Origin: CAUZEO01 sp963578625
Lineage (GTDB): Bacteria > Verrucomicrobiota > Kiritimatiellia > SLOV01
NCBI GenBank assembly: GCA_963578625.1
Contig: CAUZEO010000035.1
Coordinates: 1 to 24,160, forward strand
DNA: 24,160 bases
Direction: 5' to 3'
Of this stretch, positions 12,737 through 20,294 are shown one piece after another. Each line of letters begins with the position of its first letter. The first letter of the stretch is position 1. The notes under the pieces are model-generated. The model saw only the letters and a list, made by a program, of their open reading frames with translations. It was not told the origin of the DNA and ran no database searches. The position numbers and the translations under genes were made by a program.

Positions 12737-14512
12737 ATGGGAAAAACATTTCACTGCCTCCTCGTCCTGGCACTGGCCGAGTTGACGATTATAGCTGCCA
12801 TGTCCACTAACGCGAAAGACACCCGGCCCGAGCTGCGCGACTGGTCTCAATACCCGGTCCCGCACGGGTACCCGAAGACGCCCCGACCGCGCGACGCCGA
12901 GTTTCTGAAGATCCTGCCCCCGCTCCGGACCGTTCCGCCTTTCGACAACGCCGAGAGGGAACTGGGCATGGCTCTTTGGTGGCAGGACTATAGCGTTCAC
13001 ATTTTCCAGGAGCAACCGCCCGCGCCGGAATCGCTGGGTCGTGCGCCCCGGGTCCGCACGACGCCCGGCGAGGACGAGCCGCTCGTTTTCGGTCTTTGGG
13101 GCATTGACGACGTTGGCGAGGTTTCCGTTCGGGTCGAGAATGCGCCTTTCCCCATCACAATCCGCAAGGTCGAATTCAATCCGCGGAGGGTGCCGGGCGA
13201 GAATTTTGGCGATCGGGTGGAAGGCGGACGGATGGTCGGATTCGCCAACTATCTTCCGCTGGCGGATACCGGCAAGGTTGAGAAAGGACAAAACACGGTC
13301 TTCTGGCTGACCGTGGAGACGCCCGCAGACACAAAGCCCGGTGCGTACGAGGCAACATTGCGCGTCGGTACCGGCCGACGGCACGATGCATTGACGGAGT
13401 CCATCCGCATCGACGTCCTCGACTACGTCCTGCCCGAAAGCGACATCGCCTTTGGCATGTATTTTCGGCCCAACGTGGACAACGACGCGGACTACTTGGG
13501 CGGCCGGGACTTCCTCCCGTCCCACTTGCGGACACCGGAGTTAATGCGAATGTACTGGCAGGACTTGAAACGTCACGGGATGACGAGTGTGACCATTTAC
13601 AACAACTACCACGTCAACCCGCTGTTCGACGAGGCGAATCATTCGCAACTCGCCGACGATCCGGACATTCGCTCCCTCCAGGAGATGATGGGGATGGGGC
13701 TCACGCGCGGCGACATTCCCGTCATGTTTCTGGCTCACGTTCCCATCGAAGCGGCAGGAGCCGTGGTGACGGAAGCCAAAGCACTCGGACTTCCGGAATT
13801 GCTGTTCTATGGCCCCGACGAACCGGTGGTCGGGGACGAAAACGCCCTCAACCACCTGGTGTCCCTGCAACAGCTTCGGGAGCACTTCCGCCTCATTACG
13901 GCGATCAGCGATCATCCCGCTCGTGTTCTGGGGAAATACCTGGATGTCTGGGTGGTCAGCAGCGGACGCATTGATTCCTCCATGCTCGAGCTGGCCAGGG
14001 AGTGCAACGCAGAGATCTGGACCTACGACTGCAACAACAAGGGGACCGGCAACGCGCCGAACAGCCGATTCTACGCAGGTCTGTACACCTGGGCGCTCGG
14101 CCTCCGGGGAAATTTCGTCTGGTGCTACACGGAGGGATACGACTGGGACCGGCGGCACGATGCCTTTTTCTGTCATGTCATTCCCACGGAGCAGGAGCCC
14201 GTCCCCTCCATTCAATGGGAGACCCGGCGCGAAGGCACCAAGGACTACCGGACCCTTCGCCTTCTGGAATCGCGGATCGCGGAGAATCCGGATTCGGTGA
14301 AAGCAAAGGAGGCGCAGGCATGGCTCGACGGCATTCGCTACCACGTCGACTGGTACCGCGGCCGTGGCATACCGCCGGCCATGGTTAACTGGGACAGCAT
14401 CGAACTCTGGCCGGCCTGCGGAAACTTCGCGCCCGCCGAACTATCGACCGTACGCGACCGGGCGTCGGAGTACATCCTGGCGCTGAAGCCTGCGGACTTC
14501 AATCCGCAGTGA
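12737..14512 (+). CDS. DUF4091/GH123-like exported glycoside hydrolase
   Basis: A 591-residue protein with a signal peptide (KTFHCLLVLALAELTIIAAM). Residues about 95-225 form a beta-sandwich (EDEPLVFGLWGIDDVGEVSV, FWLTVETPADTKPGAYEATL), as in the N-terminal domain of GH123/DUF4091 proteins. A TIM barrel follows: FGMYFRPNVDND, GMTSVTIYNNYHV, LLFYGPDEPVV (Asp-Glu near residues 359-360, matching the catalytic pair of GH123 enzymes), YLDVWVVSSGRI, EIWTYDCNN and YTWALGLRGNFVWCY. Characterised GH123 enzymes release N-acetylgalactosamine; extending that substrate here is inference. I chose ATG 12737 because AAGGAGAG lies nine bases upstream and the signal peptide starts there; an upstream in-frame start would put 14 polar residues before it. 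The protein likely acts in the periplasm or outside the cell. Confidence 0.85.
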   Translation: MGKTFHCLLVLALAELTIIAAMSTNAKDTRPELRDWSQYPVPHGYPKTPRPRDAEFLKILPPLRTVPPFDNAERELGMALWWQDYSVHIFQEQPPAPESLGRAPRVRTTPGEDEPLVFGLWGIDDVGEVSVRVENAPFPITIRKVEFNPRRVPGENFGDRVEGGRMVGFANYLPLADTGKVEKGQNTVFWLTVETPADTKPGAYEATLRVGTGRRHDALTESIRIDVLDYVLPESDIAFGMYFRPNVDNDADYLGGRDFLPSHLRTPELMRMYWQDLKRHGMTSVTIYNNYHVNPLFDEANHSQLADDPDIRSLQEMMGMGLTRGDIPVMFLAHVPIEAAGAVVTEAKALGLPELLFYGPDEPVVGDENALNHLVSLQQLREHFRLITAISDHPARVLGKYLDVWVVSSGRIDSSMLELARECNAEIWTYDCNNKGTGNAPNSRFYAGLYTWALGLRGNFVWCYTEGYDWDRRHDAFFCHVIPTEQEPVPSIQWETRREGTKDYRTLRLLESRIAENPDSVKAKEAQAWLDGIRYHVDWYRGRGIPPAMVNWDSIELWPACGNFAPAELSTVRDRASEYILALKPADFNPQ

Positions 14513-14521
14513 GCCTTACCC

Positions 14522-14769
14522 GTTCCTCCCGCAACTCGAAATCGAACAACTCGCCGCGTGGTCTGGGTCATGGTCTCGGTCGAATTCTCCACCCATCCGT
14601 CCATGCGGCCCGTCGTCGCGAAACGCAGACCCGGCGTTGTACTGTCGATTCGAAAGCAGTTGATGTGCATGTTTCGGGGGCTGGAAACCGTGAATTGTGT
14701 GTGTTTGCTGCCCGGGTAGTCGCCCAAGGCCGTCGCCCCATTCCAATCGAATTGACCGGACTGGCCTGT
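14522..14769 (-). pseudogene. Relic resembling the start of a phosphodiester glycosidase (NAGPA-like) domain
   Basis: On the minus strand, one frame is open from just after a TAG at 14772 and reads FDWNGATALGDYPGSKH, FTVSSPRNMHINCFRIDS, TTPGLRFATTGRMDGWVE and ETMTQTTRRVVRFRV before sense is lost. The I/V-N/H-x-x-R-I-D-x-x-x-P-G-L-R-F pattern followed by TxxTTRRF-like residues resembles the opening of bacterial NAGPA domains. No start codon, no catalytic remainder and no ribosome site are present. It is an eroded fragment and the family call is tentative. Confidence 0.35.
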
Positions 14770-14855
14770 CTATCAAGCTGATTGAAAGCGATCCGAGTGT
14801 TTCCGGTGACATCGTGATCGATGAGTTCGAGATGTGGGTAGAGCCGAAATCATGA
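14760..14855 (+). pseudogene. C-terminal tail of an exported beta-sandwich protein (relic)
   Basis: In one plus-strand frame, bases 14760-14852 encode TGLSIKLIESDPSVSG followed by DIVIDEFEMWVEPKS and a TGA stop. The D-V-V-I-D-x-F-E-x-W ending is typical of the last strand of LamG/jelly-roll domains of secreted proteins. Upstream the frame breaks at once (stops at 14661 and no sense before), so only the tail survives. It abuts the opposite-strand relic, suggesting a rearrangement joint near 14765. Confidence 0.3.
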
Positions 14856-15863
14856 ATTTTTCCAGGCCGTTGAAAACAGCCTGAAGAAATTCCCGCCGAG
14901 AATTTTGGATACGTCCTCATCGCCGTACCCTCTTCCAAGAAGCTCGTCGGCGAGATTGGGCATTTGGTCGGGCAGTTCGAGATTGTGAGGATGGTGATGC
15001 GGATCCGCAATCGCGACCGGCATCGGCCGGAATTTCGTTCCTTGTTGCGCGAAGAGCCATTCGAAAAACCGGTGCGGTTGATCCTGGCAGAAATCGTTTC
15101 CGATCCCCACGTGGTCAATGCCGATTCGCTCTACCAGATCGTCAATGGCATCTCCGAAATCGCTCAGCGTCGACTCATATCCTTTGCGCAGGAAAATGGG
15201 AAATGAGACTGCCCCGACAACCCCTCCGCGCTCCGCAAGCGCCCGGAGGGCGTCATCCTTTTTGTTCCGGACAAAATCGACAAACGCGCGGGCATTGGCG
15301 TGCGTGATCGCCACCGGTACGGAGGACTGCTCGATGGCGTCCAGCGTCGTCCGGTCTCCGCAGTGGGACAGGTCGATCAGGATGCCGAGCCGGTTCATTT
15401 CGCGCACCGCGTCCACGCCGAAGTGACTGAGCCCTTCGTCGCAACGCTCGTAACAACCGTTGCCCAACAGATTCCGTTCGTTGTAGGTCAATTGGATGAT
15501 GCGCACGCCCAGGGAGTGAAAGAGAGAGAGTCGCGACAGATCGTTTTCGATCGGGGAAGCGTTCTGCCAACCTAGAATAATTCCTGCCTTATTCTCTCGC
15601 TTGGCATGATGGATGTCCTCGACAGATTCAATTTTCACCAGGTTGTCGGAATAGGTCTGGAACCGGTGCTGCCACCCTGCGATGTGGTCCAGGGTTTCTG
15701 CGAATCCTTCCCACACCGCTATCGTCGCGTTGCTGGCGGTGATCCCACCGCGTTGCAGGCTTTCGTAGACCGCCGGGCTGTCCCAATTGCTGACGTTCAG
15801 CCCGTCGATGACGATGGACTTCCGGTAGACCGTTTGGGAGTGCTCGTTTTGTGGAGATGCCAT
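14850..15863 (-). CDS. Membrane dipeptidase-family protein (peptidase M19), divergent metal site
   Basis: A 337-residue cytoplasmic-type TIM-barrel protein of the renal dipeptidase family. Clear family segments are GVRIIQLTYNERNLLGNGCY, GLSHFGVDAVREMNRLGILI, DLSHCG and ITHANARAF (the two His ligands), IDHVGIGNDF and ILGGNFFRLF. Three other metal ligands are altered: the N-terminal His-x-Asp reads DGLNVSN, and the bridging Glu of the GxEGG segment is Gln in LGWQNAS. A subgroup of bacterial M19 proteins shares these changes as far as I recall, so the substrate and metal use may differ from dipeptide hydrolysis. ATG 15863 is chosen because it lies 11 bases after the previous stop and begins the conserved region; a longer frame would overlap the upstream gene. 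It is probably co-transcribed with the DUF6259-like gene. Confidence 0.85.
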   Translation of the reverse strand: MASPQNEHSQTVYRKSIVIDGLNVSNWDSPAVYESLQRGGITASNATIAVWEGFAETLDHIAGWQHRFQTYSDNLVKIESVEDIHHAKRENKAGIILGWQNASPIENDLSRLSLFHSLGVRIIQLTYNERNLLGNGCYERCDEGLSHFGVDAVREMNRLGILIDLSHCGDRTTLDAIEQSSVPVAITHANARAFVDFVRNKKDDALRALAERGGVVGAVSFPIFLRKGYESTLSDFGDAIDDLVERIGIDHVGIGNDFCQDQPHRFFEWLFAQQGTKFRPMPVAIADPHHHPHNLELPDQMPNLADELLGRGYGDEDVSKILGGNFFRLFSTAWKNS

Positions 15864-15874
15864 TGATTCAGGCC

Positions 15875-18556
15875 CTACCGGGTACCAGCGGCTCCTGCCA
15901 CGATTGTAGGCGCGTACCAATTGGATGGGGAGGGTCCGCTGACTACCGCGTCAACGGAGAATTCCAGCACTGCATGCCGGCCGGCGAATTCGGAAATATC
16001 CTGGTCGAAGGATTGGAGCGGGTACGGTATTTCGCCCGGAGGCATGCGGACTACTTCCTGTCCGTTAATTCGAACCACGGCGTCCCCCACCGAATGCGGT
16101 CGGCCGGACATGCTCCAGCGGCCCTGAATGCGAAGACTCCCGGCATCGGGCATCCGGCCGACGATTTGCGCCGTGCCGGCGACGTGACAGGAAAAGCCGT
16201 CTCCTTCGGCATGAATATACTTCCTTTTCTGCGGCGCGATTTGCCAGGGGAGACTTACCCAGGGACCGATGAGTTCGTTGTCCAGCTTTGGGAAGGCGAG
16301 CAGCACGCCCGGCTCCTCCTCGGACCCGGCGATCTCAGCACGCGCGAATCGCTTTTCCCGATCTACGGCAACCGGTTTGCCGTCCAGGTAGACCAGCACA
16401 TCGTCGGGAACGAACATTTCCACTGGCCCGTTTCCAGTGAAGGTGATCTTAAAGAATGAGTTCTCGCTGCCGACGTACTGAGGATAGATGCGACGGTTTT
16501 CTTTCACGTACAGTTTGAAATCAGCCGGTATGCTCGTCACGTGAAAACGATCTGCCGGCAGCGTCGCTTCGATATCGAGGAGGTAGCTCTGTTTCGGATT
16601 CAGCGCCAGCATTTCGTTCCCGTCATAGATCAGCCAATCGCTAAGGGCGTCCACCCCGGGAATCAACTCCTGCAAAACGCCGGGTTCAGACCAGGATGTC
16701 AATCCGATGATCGACGCACCGCACCACGCCGGGTCCTCCCCCGGGCGGTACACCACCAGGCCGCGCCGGGTCGGATGCTTTTCGTAAAAGGCGGTTACCG
16801 TTCCGTTCCCGCGATACCCGAACAATTGTTGGTCATTGCAAGCCAGCCGTACGTCGGGCTCCAAGTCGTAGGTCTGAAATGCCTCGGCAATCTCCAGCCA
16901 GGAGGGATGCGTGCTGGCACCCGGGTACATGAAGCCGTAGGACTGAAACTGGTCCATCCTTTCCTCGTCGGCCGCTTGGTAATACGCGCCTTCCGGCACG
17001 ATCTTTACAAACCGGTGGTAGATGTACCCCGCCAGCGGATGGCCGAGATTCAGCGTGGTGAGCGCAAAACTGGACCACCGTGCGTTCAGCGGATTGATCT
17101 GTTCGGTTTCGAGAACGACGTTCGGATAGGCATCGAGAATCCCCCGCTCGAGGGCCATGATTCCTTGGATCCCGTTCACCCCTTCCAGGTAGAAAATTCC
17201 GGTGGGGCACATCGATTCATCGAGATATATCATGTCGACGCCGGCCTTCACTGCGGGTCCGATCCGGCTGATGAGGAGATCGCGCCAATCCTTATTCGCG
17301 TTGGAGGTGTAGACGACGGAAGGCTCGACGCCCCAGTAGGTCTTTCTTCCTTCCGAGGTATCGATGGTGATCCGTCCGGCATGAACCGGTCCGGGTCCTT
17401 CCCACTGCTCGTTGCCGTCCTCATCCTTCGTGATTTCAAGGAAGCCGCGCCGGAAACGCTCGACGAGGTCCGGATAGATCGGATCCATGGCCCCCTTGTT
17501 CACATGGATGCCGACGTGAAACCCCAGTTCCCTTGCCCGCTTGAACCACCTGGCGGCATCTTCGGACGGGGCATACTCGGGAAAATTGTGATCCCAGCTG
17601 TACCCGCGATATCCGCCCATGCGGCCCAACAACGTCTTGGCGGGATCGAGGCGCCGAGCCAGCGCTTCAAGCGACTCGAAGTCAGCAACCGGGATGTATG
17701 CCTGGCTCCGGATATCCTTTACCCAGCCCTGGGGCTTCTGGTCGATGGGAACGAAACCAACTTCATGCTCCATCCAATCAAGGTAGGGATCGACCGCGTC
17801 CGCCCAATGTCCGCTGTACGCGCGAATTCGAACTTCGAACAGTTTCGCTTCATGCACCGACGGCATGTACCCGCGACTGAAGGACAACTCGGCGGTATTG
17901 CCGTGACCGGTGGAGTAGGCGTTGGCGGGACCGATGTGTTCTTCGCGCCCTTCGAAAAACCAACCGCCTTCGTCCGCTTCGAACAAGTTGATCAGCGGCT
18001 GGACCGACCGGAAACTGAATCCCTTCGTGGCCGGATCCCCGTAAATGGAGCCGTGCGTCGGCGCCACGGCTTCATGGCTTTCCCCGTTGCCTCCGACCGT
18101 GATCAGCCGGTGATGCTCGAGATCGCACCCCCGGATGTTCACTCGCATCTGCTCAAGGAGTTGTTTGGATTTCGAACCGGCATTCAGGATCAAATCGCCA
18201 CGCGCCGGCTCGATCGTCCAATGGAAGAATATGGTATTCCCTTCGGCGGTCTCGAGTGAAGTGACCACCGAGTTGGGTGCGGGCCGCTGAAGGCTGATTT
18301 CAGCGGCTGCCAGATCGAGGGAGCTTTCTCCGTAGACCGGATACTCGGAAGACGCTCCGGCAAGATCCAGGTTGATCAGCCGCCGTCCGGTTTCCCGGTT
18401 CTCCAGAACCACAAGCTGTCCGGCCTGGATCTCGGCGCGAATGGTCTCGTTGGTGAGGGTCGCCCGGTGCTCCGCGTCGCGCCAATCCGCCATGCCGCGG
18501 ACGCTGCAAAACGATACCAGGGCAATCAACAGTCTCGCAAAGTGGGGTTGAATCAT
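15875..18556 (-). CDS. DUF6259-like exported glycoside hydrolase-type protein with C-terminal binding domain
   Basis: An 893-residue protein with a signal peptide (ARLLIALVSFCSVRGMA). Residues about 30-280 form an N-terminal beta-sandwich as in alpha-galactosidase-like enzymes (ETIRAEIQAGQLVVLENRET). A TIM barrel follows: LGRMGGYRGYSWDHNFPEY (about 315), GFHVGIHVNKGAMDP, a strand with GVDMIYLDES (about 442, likely catalytic Asp) and PNVVLETEQINP. Residues about 560-780 are beta-rich, and the last about 90 residues form the module also found alone at 10559-10804. The pattern fits DUF6259 or GH36-like families; the substrate is unknown. ATG 18556 is chosen because TAGGAG lies eight bases upstream; a GTG at 18565 overlaps that ribosome site. 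The 572-codon plus-strand frame opposite it is a shadow. Confidence 0.8.
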   Translation of the reverse strand: MIQPHFARLLIALVSFCSVRGMADWRDAEHRATLTNETIRAEIQAGQLVVLENRETGRRLINLDLAGASSEYPVYGESSLDLAAAEISLQRPAPNSVVTSLETAEGNTIFFHWTIEPARGDLILNAGSKSKQLLEQMRVNIRGCDLEHHRLITVGGNGESHEAVAPTHGSIYGDPATKGFSFRSVQPLINLFEADEGGWFFEGREEHIGPANAYSTGHGNTAELSFSRGYMPSVHEAKLFEVRIRAYSGHWADAVDPYLDWMEHEVGFVPIDQKPQGWVKDIRSQAYIPVADFESLEALARRLDPAKTLLGRMGGYRGYSWDHNFPEYAPSEDAARWFKRARELGFHVGIHVNKGAMDPIYPDLVERFRRGFLEITKDEDGNEQWEGPGPVHAGRITIDTSEGRKTYWGVEPSVVYTSNANKDWRDLLISRIGPAVKAGVDMIYLDESMCPTGIFYLEGVNGIQGIMALERGILDAYPNVVLETEQINPLNARWSSFALTTLNLGHPLAGYIYHRFVKIVPEGAYYQAADEERMDQFQSYGFMYPGASTHPSWLEIAEAFQTYDLEPDVRLACNDQQLFGYRGNGTVTAFYEKHPTRRGLVVYRPGEDPAWCGASIIGLTSWSEPGVLQELIPGVDALSDWLIYDGNEMLALNPKQSYLLDIEATLPADRFHVTSIPADFKLYVKENRRIYPQYVGSENSFFKITFTGNGPVEMFVPDDVLVYLDGKPVAVDREKRFARAEIAGSEEEPGVLLAFPKLDNELIGPWVSLPWQIAPQKRKYIHAEGDGFSCHVAGTAQIVGRMPDAGSLRIQGRWSMSGRPHSVGDAVVRINGQEVVRMPPGEIPYPLQSFDQDISEFAGRHAVLEFSVDAVVSGPSPSNWYAPTIVAGAAGTR

Positions 18557-18789
18557 TATTCGCACTCCTATCTTCTGAAATCGTTCTCGTCCGCGACGGT
18601 TCTTCTACCCGGGAGTGTCAAAAAATCCCCTCCGTGGACTCCGTGCGCTCCGCGGTTAATTTCGTTTGGTTACGAAGCCGCGGCCTCCCCGCTTTTCGCG
18701 GGGCAGGCGTGTTTTGGGTGGTTCAATTTTTTCGGTTGGGTCTAGATGCCCTGGGCGAATATTCTCTGTCCGGCCAGTGTGTCTCCGAT

Positions 18790-18810
18790 CGGAAGTCTAG
18801 GCGACTTCCG
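18790..18810. repeat. Small hairpin, 7-base stem
   Basis: CGGAAGT (18790-18796) pairs with ACTTCCG (18804-18810) around a CTAGGCG loop. No T-run follows directly, so a terminator role is doubtful. It lies among other repeat pieces. Confidence 0.4.
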
Positions 18811-18880
18811 CTACTTTACGGGTTTTCAACAAAACTAAAATTCTTCTCAGTTCTTTTCGTTTCCTTCTGTTTGAGATCCG

Positions 18881-18897
18881 TTTGGTTGCGGCTTTGC
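18881..18897 (+). repeat. 17-base direct repeat, copy 2
   Basis: Identical to 8539-8555 (TTTGGTTGCGGCTTTGC). It lies 24 bases from the end of the methyltransferase gene. Confidence 0.5.
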
Positions 18898-18920
18898 CAG
18901 TATGGGGTACCCTCCTGTAT

Positions 18921-20042
18921 TTAGGGTACATCGTAAACAAGGAAATCGCAGTCGATATCGCCGTTGACCAGGGGGATCCTTTCTTTTGGAGTGGCTGGGA
19001 TCTCGCGTTCATAGTCTTTGGAACCGGCCAGCAGGCAGAAGCGCCAGCCGTGCAGGCGACTAATGGCGGAGGCCACGTTTCGGCAGAAGATCGCGTCTTT
19101 CTCCAGGCGCTTGCCGTACGGGGGATTGGTCACCGCCGTGGTTGAACCATCACCCGCCTGCAAGTCGAACAGCGATCGATCACGGAACGCCAGGCGAACA
19201 CCGGCCGCCCGGGCGTTCGCTTTCGCGGCTTCCAGAGCCTCCGGGTCGTCGTCCCCCGCCTGGATCCGCGGGGCCTGGCCCGATGCTCCCTGGCGCAGGG
19301 ATCCGCGAAGCTCCCGCATGACTGCGGCATCATCGGGGCGAAAGTTAGCCCAGCGTTCGAACCCGAAGCGCTCGCGCGCCAGGCCCGGCGCCTTGTTGGT
19401 GGCCCATAGTGCCGCTTCGATGGCGATGGTGCCGGACCCGCACATGGGGTCCATAAAAGGCGACCGCCGATCCCAACCGGACATTCGAACGATCGCAGCG
19501 GCCAGGGTTTCCCTCAACGGCGCCTCTCCGGCCCGCTTCCGGTAGCCTCGTCGGTGGAGCGCCTCGCCGGAGACGTCGAGGTAGACCGCTGCTTTGTCGT
19601 TCGCCAGGTAGACGAACACGCGGACATCGGGATCTTCGCGGTCAACGGAAGGTCGTTTTCCGTCCGCCGCGCGAAGCTGGTCGACGATGGCGTCCTTGGT
19701 TTTGAGTGCCACGAATCCACTGTGCCGCAGGGCGCTGGAGGTGCAGAAAGAAGATACGGAGAGAGTCTGCCGGTGGGTGATGTACGCCCGCCAATCGACG
19801 GACTGAACGCCGCGGTAGAGTGCCTCCTGGGTGGGGCAGGGGAAGCGCGCGAGAACGAACTGGATGCGCTGGGCAATTCGGCTTTCCAGGCAGGCCCGCC
19901 AACCATCCTTCCATTCACCGCGAAAGGGAATGCCGCCGCGGTTCAACCGGACACTCGCAAAACCCAATTCACGCAGCTCTTCGCACAGCGCGGATTCAGT
20001 GCCTGGAATGCAGCCGGCAAAGAACTCAAGCTTTTCAGCCAT
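18921..20042 (-). CDS. rlmL: THUMP-domain 23S rRNA (guanine-N2) methyltransferase, RlmL-type
   Basis: A 373-residue cytoplasmic enzyme that would transfer methyl from S-adenosylmethionine to a guanine N2 in 23S rRNA (m2G2445 in E. coli). Residues about 1-165 contain the N-terminal ferredoxin-like and THUMP RNA-binding region (RIAQRIQFVLARF, ending VYLDVSGEALHRRGYRKR, a hallmark). The Rossmann methyltransferase part has MDPMCGSGTIAIEAA (197-211) for AdoMet binding and NPPYGKRL (306-313), the catalytic N-P-P-Y. Its length matches the RlmL half of the E. coli RlmKL fusion; the RlmK half is absent, as in most bacteria. The ATG overlaps the upstream 83-residue gene by eight bases, so they are translationally coupled. 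Unlike its surroundings this is a housekeeping gene. Confidence 0.9.
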   Translation of the reverse strand: MAEKLEFFAGCIPGTESALCEELRELGFASVRLNRGGIPFRGEWKDGWRACLESRIAQRIQFVLARFPCPTQEALYRGVQSVDWRAYITHRQTLSVSSFCTSSALRHSGFVALKTKDAIVDQLRAADGKRPSVDREDPDVRVFVYLANDKAAVYLDVSGEALHRRGYRKRAGEAPLRETLAAAIVRMSGWDRRSPFMDPMCGSGTIAIEAALWATNKAPGLARERFGFERWANFRPDDAAVMRELRGSLRQGASGQAPRIQAGDDDPEALEAAKANARAAGVRLAFRDRSLFDLQAGDGSTTAVTNPPYGKRLEKDAIFCRNVASAISRLHGWRFCLLAGSKDYEREIPATPKERIPLVNGDIDCDFLVYDVP

Positions 20043-20286
20043 GGGCCTTGCCCCGGTGCTTACGCACGTTCTCGAGCATGCCGATGCCGCGCCCGCGGTT
20101 CACCCGACGTTCCAGGATCTCTTCCAGCATATCCCACTCTTCCGTGGTGGGCGGGGAGTCATAGTCCCAGCGCTCCTCGTCGTCGCGCTTGAACTGCCAT
20201 TTCATATGGTGCGCGGTGACGAGGATGCGAACTTCGCGCTTTACCCCGTCCGCGCAGCGCCCGGTCCATGAAATGTTGTTCTTCAC
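20035..20286 (-). CDS. Small protein of unknown function (83 aa), coupled to the rRNA methyltransferase
   Basis: The product reads ISWTGRCADGVKREVRILVT, AHHMKWQFKRDDEERWDYDS and PTTEEWDMLEEILERRVNRG, ending with a basic tail (MLENVRKHRGKAHG). It looks like a short beta region followed by a helix and a basic C-terminus, which would suit an RNA- or ribosome-associated role, but I do not recognise the family. Its stop lies inside the start of the methyltransferase gene, and its GTG start is eight bases after the UnbV/FG-GAP gene. The AAAGG before the GTG is too close for a standard ribosome site, so coupling or a slightly different start is possible. Codon pattern and composition look like real coding sequence. 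Confidence 0.65.
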   Translation of the reverse strand: MKNNISWTGRCADGVKREVRILVTAHHMKWQFKRDDEERWDYDSPPTTEEWDMLEEILERRVNRGRGIGMLENVRKHRGKAHG

Positions 20287-20294
20287 CTTTTTTT

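Larger units (their letters stand above)
18557..18920. other. Intergenic region with dispersed repeat pieces
   Basis: About 360 bases between the DUF6259-like gene start and the methyltransferase stop. It holds a CTCCGTGGACTCCGTGCGCT segment (18630-18649) related to the inverted repeat at 8401-8449, a seven-base-stem hairpin at 18790-18810, and the second copy of the 17-base repeat. No gene is evident. Confidence 0.55.

Noticed and set aside
13541..14344. 267-codon open frame on the minus strand
   Set aside because: Opposite the DUF4091/GH123-like gene; no motifs and no ribosome site.
16541..18259. 572-codon open frame on the plus strand
   Set aside because: It lies wholly opposite the DUF6259-like gene, lacks recognisable domains and a ribosome site, and is rich in Arg/Pro/Gly/His. 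It is a high-GC antisense shadow.
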